NCBI RefSeq assembly: GCF_012922555.1 | Contig: NZ_WIPK01000004.1 | Coordinates: 124,001 to 188,000 of the forward strand | DNA length: 64,000 nt | Direction: 5' to 3' | Source of the DNA: Paraclostridium dentum | GTDB taxonomy: Bacteria; Bacillota; Clostridia; Peptostreptococcales; Peptostreptococcaceae | Part shown: piece by piece, positions 58,924 through 64,000 of the stretch | Numbering within the stretch: the first letter of the stretch is position 1 | How the letters are laid out: every line of letters begins with the position of its first letter | The notes under the pieces: model-generated | Database searches by the model: none | What the model was told of the DNA's origin: nothing | What the model saw: the letters and a program-made list of their open reading frames with translations, nothing else | Program-made: the position numbers and the translations under genes

Positions 58924-59453
58924 TTTATTTCACCTAAACTTTGAAATGGAAACAATCTCATACTTACTTCACCAACTATTTCATTCTTATTCACAACTCC
59001 AACGTCAGAATCTCTACTATCTTTACTTACTAATCTATTATCACCCATAGCAAAATAGCTGTCACTTGGTATTTTTATATCTATATCTCCAGCTGTGTAA
59101 GTATCTTCTAAATAAGGTTCATCTATTAGTTTATCATTTATATAGACTTGCCCACTTTTGATTACTAAATGATCATTTGGAAGTCCTATAATTCTTTTCA
59201 CTAAACTTTTTTTCTCTCCATCGCTACTTTTCAAATCAGTTTTAAATACTACTATATCTCCTCTATTTGGATTTCCAGTTTTGTATGCTAACTTATTTAT
59301 TATCAAGTAATCCTTAGTATTTAAAGTTGGATACATCGATTCTCCACTTACAACTGTAGGTACAATAAAATATGTAACTATAAGCCCCATACATATAGCT
59401 AAAGTTATAACCTTTGCCCATTCAATAGTTTTTTCTATAACCTTTTCTTTCAT
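58920..59453 (-). CDS. lepB: Signal peptidase I
   Basis: A 177-residue type I signal peptidase. One N-terminal membrane anchor (VITLAICMGLIVTYFIVPTVV) precedes the catalytic Ser in VSGESMYPTL, the Lys general base in LVKRIIGLPND, and the conserved GDNRLVSKDSRDSDVG box. It cleaves Sec signal peptides on the outer face of the membrane. It is followed by a coupled 35-residue ORF and the gntR gene, an unusual gene order for a housekeeping enzyme, so it may be one of several copies. ATG follows a GGGGGATAAT site. Confidence 0.93.
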   Translation of the reverse strand: MKEKVIEKTIEWAKVITLAICMGLIVTYFIVPTVVSGESMYPTLNTKDYLIINKLAYKTGNPNRGDIVVFKTDLKSSDGEKKSLVKRIIGLPNDHLVIKSGQVYINDKLIDEPYLEDTYTAGDIDIKIPSDSYFAMGDNRLVSKDSRDSDVGVVNKNEIVGEVSMRLFPFQSLGEIK

Positions 59454-59548
59454 ATTATCCCCCCATACATTTATTCATGTAATTAGTTTTCTATTTTTAT
59501 AAATATATGTCCTCCGCTAATTCCAAGCTTTCGTACTCTATTTTATTG

Positions 59549-59592
59549 CATAAAAAAAACCTAGATAACAATTTGTTACCTAGGTTTACATA
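59549..59592 (-). terminator. Terminator of the yjjI-yjjW operon
   Basis: AAACCTAGGTAACAAA and TTGTTATCTAGGTTT form a stem with one mismatch, followed by T residues on the minus strand. Confidence 0.85.
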
Positions 59593-59605
59593 TATATTCA
59601 TTATA

Positions 59606-60445
59606 TTAAATAATAGAGTTTATCATTCTATCTTTTAATACTTCTTTCGCTTTTTCATGGTATTTCATGTATTTTTTTTTCGGATAATCTCTAAAATTAG
59701 AAAGTTCTCCTTTTACTCCGTATTGTCTAAACGGTATTAATTTAAATTTAGTATACTCATTTAAATTTTTTATATATTTAACCTCATCTATAAATGTATC
59801 CCAATCATCATTAATATTTTCGATTAATACAGTTCTTATTTCATATAGTTTTTCAGTCTTAGCACATTTATTTATATTATTAAAAACTATATTGCTTTCT
59901 ATTCCTGTAACCTTGATATGAGTATCCCCTTTAAACGCCTTTAAGTCAAACATAAATCCATCTACATGTTCTATAAGCTTATCAATATCTTTTTCTTTTA
60001 CATTTCCATTTGTATCAACAAAAACATTTAGATTTGTTTTTTCATGAATAATATGAGCAAATTCTACTATAAAGTCACTATAAATAGTACACTCTCCTCC
60101 AGAAAACGTAATACCATCTATAAGGTTTTTATATTTATTGATATAGTTAAATAGTTCAGTTGTATCGTAATAAGTAATTTTAGGTGAAGCAAATTTCTTA
60201 CACACACCTATACATTCATCACAATTTATGCATTTATTTTTATCATATTTTATTTTTCCTTCAAATGTAAGTGCCCCCGCCTTGCATACATCTATACACT
60301 CTTTGCATGAAAAGCAAATATTTTGGGTTTCTGGATTATGACAATATATACACTCCATATTGCAGCCTTGCAAAAATATACTTATCCTACATCCAGGCCC
60401 ATCTATAAAACTCATATTTATAATTTTATTAACAGGAGCTTTCAT
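59606..60445 (-). CDS. yjjW: YjjW-family glycyl radical enzyme activase
   Basis: A 279-residue radical-SAM activase. The cluster motif CNMECIYC is followed by two ferredoxin-type clusters (CFSCKECIDVCKAGA and CINCDECIGVCKK), then ITFSGGE and VFVDTNGN. This two-extra-cluster layout belongs to activases of the non-PFL type; pairing with YjjI identifies it as YjjW. It generates the glycyl radical on the partner enzyme encoded immediately upstream; its start codon touches the partner's stop codon, so they are translationally coupled. Confidence 0.9.
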   Translation of the reverse strand: MKAPVNKIINMSFIDGPGCRISIFLQGCNMECIYCHNPETQNICFSCKECIDVCKAGALTFEGKIKYDKNKCINCDECIGVCKKFASPKITYYDTTELFNYINKYKNLIDGITFSGGECTIYSDFIVEFAHIIHEKTNLNVFVDTNGNVKEKDIDKLIEHVDGFMFDLKAFKGDTHIKVTGIESNIVFNNINKCAKTEKLYEIRTVLIENINDDWDTFIDEVKYIKNLNEYTKFKLIPFRQYGVKGELSNFRDYPKKKYMKYHEKAKEVLKDRMINSII

Positions 60446-61923
60446 TAAACAGTTCTTACCTTTCTTTCTTCAATTCCATTTTTCATACTTAATGCACCTA
60501 AAACAACTGAGTCTTCTCTTAAGTTTTTGCCTTCATTAAATTTATTTATATCAGTCTTTTTAACTAAGTATCCAGTTATTCTTACGAATTCTGAAGAATC
60601 ACTGTTTATAGATAATACTCTTATTCCATTTTCAAGAGCTCCTTTTACAACTCTAAGCATTCCATCTATATTATTTTTTGCAGTTTCGTCAAATAAATAT
60701 ATATCACTGCACCCTGTATCAAAATACTTGTGAAGTTTTCCTGATAAATTAATGTGATCAAATATATCAGGCTCACATCCATACTTAATTCTAATTGCTG
60801 GAGTTGTATCTGTGTCCGATTCTAATCCCCCTTGTGCATGGACTCCATGCTTACCTTTTGTTCCTCCACAATATAGCGCATCTTCATTTCTAACCAATTC
60901 AGCAAATCGTTTACATATTTCTTCTGCTACATCATTGGCTCTTTCATCATGACCCATTTGTTTTCCTGTAAATATTTCAACACATTCAAAAGTTCCATAT
61001 ATAGCTGGCATAGATGTAAACTTATTTAAATCTATTAACCCCTCTTTTGCTAAGAATGAACTTTCAAAGAACTTAACATCTTCAACTAAATATTTAATTC
61101 TAGCATTTGTAAGTTCTGATAGTGATTTTACTGCCTTTGGAAGTTGTACATTCATAAAATCTTCATAATCTTTACTTTCTTCTGCTAATGCTTTTAAATT
61201 TAATCTAGTTAGTGTATGTGCTCCACCACCTATTCTAAGTGAGTTATAACAACTAACTACACCATAATCTTTCCCTAAATCATTAGTCATTAATTTATGA
61301 TTTACAAAATATGGTTTTATATTTTCAAGAGCTGATTCTATACCATACTTTATAAGATCATCTGGAGTTTCTTCACTACACTTTAAAGTAACATTAGGTA
61401 TAGCTTTTCTAAGTTCTCTTTCTATTTGTATGACTAGTCTTCCCACTCTACTATCTTTTGGTCCTATATTCATATGAACAAATGCATCAGGTAACGTTCT
61501 ATCTATGTTTATAAGTAGCATTTTTATTAGATTGTAAGCTTCTTTTTCACTTACAGTATCCATAAATGGTTCTAATACATCGTCTATTTGCCCTACATAA
61601 ACAGGATATCCAGTTATAGATGGTACATATTTATAAAGTATTAACATTGCATTAACAGCCTCATATAAATCTTTTGGTGGCTGTATATCTAAGTACTCAC
61701 TACCTTGTTTTATAAACTTTACATAGTCAGGTAATACGTATCTAGGTCTATATGGTCTAGTACCTTCATTCATATCACATAATATTTTTCTATCTAAATA
61801 AGACTTTGTTTCTTCGCTTATTTTTAAAGGCGCTAAAGAATCTTCTGCTAATCTTGCCATATTAGCTCTTTTTTCATGATATTGCATATCCATAGAGTGT
61901 AATATTTGTTCTATACTGTTCAT
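60445..61923 (-). CDS. yjjI: YjjI-family glycyl radical enzyme, reaction unknown
   Basis: A 492-residue protein of the YjjI (DUF3029) family, much shorter than pyruvate formate-lyase. The likely active-site Cys is Cys225 in GVVSCYNSLRIGGGAHT, and the glycyl radical residue is Gly451 in the C-terminal RITGY motif. Other landmarks are GYPVYVGQIDDVLEPF and TKGKHGVHAQGG. YjjI is structurally a glycyl radical enzyme, but its substrate is not settled to my knowledge. Its promoter is marked by direct repeats. Placement near citrate fermentation and a YfcC-type carboxylate or amino-acid transporter may hint at substrate class. Confidence 0.9.
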   Translation of the reverse strand: MNSIEQILHSMDMQYHEKRANMARLAEDSLAPLKISEETKSYLDRKILCDMNEGTRPYRPRYVLPDYVKFIKQGSEYLDIQPPKDLYEAVNAMLILYKYVPSITGYPVYVGQIDDVLEPFMDTVSEKEAYNLIKMLLINIDRTLPDAFVHMNIGPKDSRVGRLVIQIERELRKAIPNVTLKCSEETPDDLIKYGIESALENIKPYFVNHKLMTNDLGKDYGVVSCYNSLRIGGGAHTLTRLNLKALAEESKDYEDFMNVQLPKAVKSLSELTNARIKYLVEDVKFFESSFLAKEGLIDLNKFTSMPAIYGTFECVEIFTGKQMGHDERANDVAEEICKRFAELVRNEDALYCGGTKGKHGVHAQGGLESDTDTTPAIRIKYGCEPDIFDHINLSGKLHKYFDTGCSDIYLFDETAKNNIDGMLRVVKGALENGIRVLSINSDSSEFVRITGYLVKKTDINKFNEGKNLREDSVVLGALSMKNGIEERKVRTV

Positions 61924-61959
61924 TATTTAGTCCCCCATTATTTTATATTTATTATGTCA

Positions 61960-61988
61960 ATTCTACCACACTAATAAACATTTGTTAA
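61960..61988 (-). promoter_or_regulatory. Promoter of yjjI-yjjW with overlapping direct repeats
   Basis: -35 TTAACA (61983-61988), a 17-bp spacer and -10 TAGAAT (61960-61965). Two copies of AAATGTTTATT (minus strand, within about 61972-62005) flank and overlap the -35 box and could be a regulator site. Confidence 0.65.
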
Positions 61989-62043
61989 TAGAAATAAACA
62001 TTTATTTATATTTTTTATAATTTAATTTTATTATGCACTTAAA

Positions 62044-62086
62044 TAAAATAGCAGCTTAATCATATCGATAAGCTGCTATTTTATTA
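62044..62086 (-). terminator. Terminator of the YfcC-family gene
   Basis: AATAGCAGCTTA and TAAGCTGCTATT form a perfect 12-bp stem with T-rich flank, directly after the stop codon. Confidence 0.85.
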
Positions 62087-63481
62087 AAATCCTATGTATA
62101 ATCCAATTGTTAAAAATGCTATACACACTACAATTATTCCTCCTATTAATGGAGCGATATATCTTAACCATTTAGACCATGGTATTTTAGCAAATGCTAG
62201 TGCTCCCATTAAAACTCCTGATGTAGGTGTAATTAAATTAATAATACCAGTCCCAAATTGATATGCAGTTATTATTAACTGACTAGATACTCCAACTAAA
62301 TCTGAAAGTGGAGACAATACAGGTATTGTAAGTGATGCAAGTCCTGAAGATGACGGTATTAAAAATGCCAATACAGATTCTAGCGCAAAAGATAAATTAA
62401 TAAATATAAATTTAGGCAATCTACTTAATAAATCAGCTGAATAATTTAATAAAGTATCTATTATATGTCCATTCTGAGCTACTATAACTATACCACGAGC
62501 TAATGCAATAGCAAGTGCTGCAGATATTAAATCTGAAGCTCCATTTAAAAATGAATCAACTATTTCATCTTGCTTAAGACCTCCAAATATACCTGAAAAA
62601 ATTCCTATCATACAAAATATCATAGCTATCTGAGGTATGTACCAGTCTAAATTTAAAACACCATAAACCATCATACACATTCCACCTATAAATATAGCTA
62701 GGACAATACCTTCTTTTTTTGTAAACTGCTTTATTGATGAATCCTCTACAATAAATTCACCTTTATTTTTTTGATCATAATCATATACAATCGACTTTTT
62801 AGGATCTCTTTTAACTTTATGAGCATGTAACATAACAAAGCTTATCGAAAGCGCCATCAATGCCACAAATATTAAGCTTCTATATCCTATTCCAGATCCA
62901 GGTGTTATATTGGCTAAAGCTTGCGCAATTCCAACTGAAAATGGATTTATAGTGGATGCTATTACACCGGTTCCAGAACCTATGAAAACTGTACTTATGG
63001 CTGTTAACGAATCATATCCTAAGTTCATCATTAAAGGTATAAATATCATATAAAACGGTAGGGTTTCTTCATTCATACCAAAAGTAGATCCCCCTAACCC
63101 AAATAAAATCATAGACACCGGTATTATTAATACTTGTAGTTTGTTGAGTTTTTTAACCGTATGATTAATTCCTGATTCTATAGCTCCTGTTTTATTAACT
63201 ATTCCAAAAGCACCCCCTACAAGAAGTACGAACCCAACTACTTCAGCAGCATCAATAAATCCATCTATAGGAGCTTTGAACACATCTTGAATTCCCTGAG
63301 GATTTGGTGCTACCTGTCTATATGTTCCTGGTTTTACCACCATTCTTCCATCTACATTTATTCTTTGAAATTCCCCACTTGGAATAATCCATGTAAGAAT
63401 AGCAATTACTACAATAAGTAAAAATATTATAGTAAATGTATGTGGTATGGTGATTTTTTTCTTAAGTTTACTCATTTCCAT
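62084..63481 (-). CDS. YfcC-family transporter
   Basis: A 465-residue protein with about 12 membrane helices, beginning ITIPHTFTIIFLLIVVIAILTWIIPSGEF, which is characteristic of the YfcC/ArcD-like branch of the DcuC superfamily. It also has GGSTFGMNEETLPFYMIFIPL, IASTINPFSVGIAQA, IPSSSGLASLTIPVLSPL and a GxxxLITPTSGVLMG end. Members transport C4-dicarboxylates or basic amino acids; the substrate here is unresolved. It starts with ATG after AGGAGAAATG and is monocistronic. Confidence 0.88.
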   Translation of the reverse strand: MEMSKLKKKITIPHTFTIIFLLIVVIAILTWIIPSGEFQRINVDGRMVVKPGTYRQVAPNPQGIQDVFKAPIDGFIDAAEVVGFVLLVGGAFGIVNKTGAIESGINHTVKKLNKLQVLIIPVSMILFGLGGSTFGMNEETLPFYMIFIPLMMNLGYDSLTAISTVFIGSGTGVIASTINPFSVGIAQALANITPGSGIGYRSLIFVALMALSISFVMLHAHKVKRDPKKSIVYDYDQKNKGEFIVEDSSIKQFTKKEGIVLAIFIGGMCMMVYGVLNLDWYIPQIAMIFCMIGIFSGIFGGLKQDEIVDSFLNGASDLISAALAIALARGIVIVAQNGHIIDTLLNYSADLLSRLPKFIFINLSFALESVLAFLIPSSSGLASLTIPVLSPLSDLVGVSSQLIITAYQFGTGIINLITPTSGVLMGALAFAKIPWSKWLRYIAPLIGGIIVVCIAFLTIGLYIGF

Positions 63482-63685
63482 TTCTCCTATTTTTTTACAT
63501 TTTAAATTTTATGTAGAATTATATCATAATTTGTAGAAAAAATAACTATACTTTTAAAATTTAGAAATAGTCTAAACTTTCACCAATTTCACATTTATTA
63601 TAAATTTTCACTTATAAAAATTAATTCTCAACTAAATATCATATATATGTATTTTATAATCATAATTATTTTAGTTTTAATCAAA
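63482..63685. other. AT-rich intergenic region
   Basis: Promoter region of the YfcC-family gene. No small ORF with a ribosome-binding site, operator or RNA element is evident. Confidence 0.5.
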
Positions 63686-63716
63686 AAAAAGACACTAAGT
63701 GTCTTTATGAGTTTTT
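63686..63716 (-). terminator. Terminator of the DedA-family gene
   Basis: AAAGACACT and AGTGTCTTT with an A/T tract form a compact hairpin around the end of the DedA-family gene. Confidence 0.7.
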
Positions 63717-64000
63717 TTTATTCTACTTTTTATTGTATAAACTATCGTAAATATAACAGCTATTATGCATACTAATAAAGAGTACTGTTTCAATATAGTT
63801 GTTATAATATGTATTTTATGTCCTAGCAAGTATCCTGCTGAAATTAAAGCCAAGTTCCATATTCCAATACCTATAGTTGAGTAAATTATAAAAGTTATTA
63901 TATTCATTTTTATAACCCCAGCTACTATAGAAATAAATGTTCTAGCTACTGGAACTACTCTTGAAATCATTACAGATATTTTATCGTATTTTTTTATCCA
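63695..64000 (-). CDS. DedA-family membrane protein (5' part outside window)
   Basis: The last ~101 residues of a DedA/SNARE-associated protein are visible, entering from the right edge. The frame is open through 64000 (WIKKYDKISV), so the ATG at 63968-63970 is internal. The segment ISRVVPVARTFISIVAG is the conserved DedA reentrant motif with the essential Arg residues. It is followed by TFIIYSTIGIGIWNLALISAGYLLG and a final membrane helix and basic tail. DedA proteins act in membrane homeostasis, and some flip undecaprenyl phosphate or phospholipids. Confidence 0.88.
   Translation of the reverse strand, partial: WIKKYDKISVMISRVVPVARTFISIVAGVIKMNIITFIIYSTIGIGIWNLALISAGYLLGHKIHIITTILKQYSLLVCIIAVIFTIVYTIKSRIKKTHKDT

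Overview
The window is 64 kb of AT-rich chromosome from a spore-forming, anaerobic, low-GC Firmicute. Several features point to the Peptostreptococcaceae, near Clostridioides, Paraclostridium and Romboutsia. These are a Csp pseudoprotease operon of the kind that controls spore germination, a KamA-family enzyme with the Lys/Asn pair of the Clostridioides glutamate 2,3-aminomutase, a reverse rubrerythrin beside a PerR-type regulator, and a thioredoxin reductase lacking its NADPH motif. I cannot name the species. There are no rRNA or tRNA genes, prophage, insertion sequences or CRISPR arrays. Both ends cut a gene: a cspC-like gene on the left and a DedA-family gene on the right.

Layout. 1-3 kb: a csp germination operon made of pseudoproteases. 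3-5 kb: a glyoxalase-like gene divergent from an HxlR regulator, then a methyltransferase. 5.3-9.5 kb: a large CnaB-repeat surface adhesin whose ~510-nt leader holds four tandem c-di-GMP-II riboswitches, each with its own terminator. 9.5-13 kb: a DbpA-type helicase, two unrecognised or weakly recognised proteins and two cysteine-rich proteins. 13-18 kb: a two-component system beside a three-gene ABC transporter. 18-28.5 kb: single genes for YitT, a Na/Pi transporter, glutamate 2,3-aminomutase, HutD, an RNA ligase-like protein, an acetate transporter and an orphan SpoVAF/GerAA-like protein. 28.7-33.6 kb: TypA, RNase J, reverse rubrerythrin and PerR. 33.7-43.5 kb: two DegV proteins, a DtxR-family regulator divergent from feoAB, a CPBP protease, thioredoxin and its reductase, and a second two-component system.

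43.5-59 kb is one metabolic region for citrate fermentation. Two 2-hydroxycarboxylate transporters import citrate. Citrate lyase (citD, citE, citF, with citC and a fused citXG for the prosthetic group) splits it to acetate and oxaloacetate. A four-subunit Na+-pumping decarboxylase (oadA, oadG, biotin carrier, oadB) converts oxaloacetate to pyruvate. Just beyond it lies a bioY operon with a BirA-type operator, which would supply the biotin. Two FCD-type GntR regulators flank the citrate genes, and a repeated TTGTATACAA palindrome sits in the promoters of the outer transporter and of citDEF.

59-64 kb holds a glycyl-radical enzyme of the YjjI family (function unknown) with its activase YjjW, a YfcC-family transporter and the DedA fragment.

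The most striking observation is the four-copy c-di-GMP-II riboswitch array, in which ligand-stabilised P1 pairing and terminator formation look mutually exclusive. Such a series would behave as a multi-step AND gate with very low leak on adhesin expression. The second is the germination locus. CspA has lost all three catalytic residues, CspC has lost its His, and the CspB part seems reduced to a jelly-roll remnant preceded by a possible AUA start codon, so no active Csp protease is visible here.
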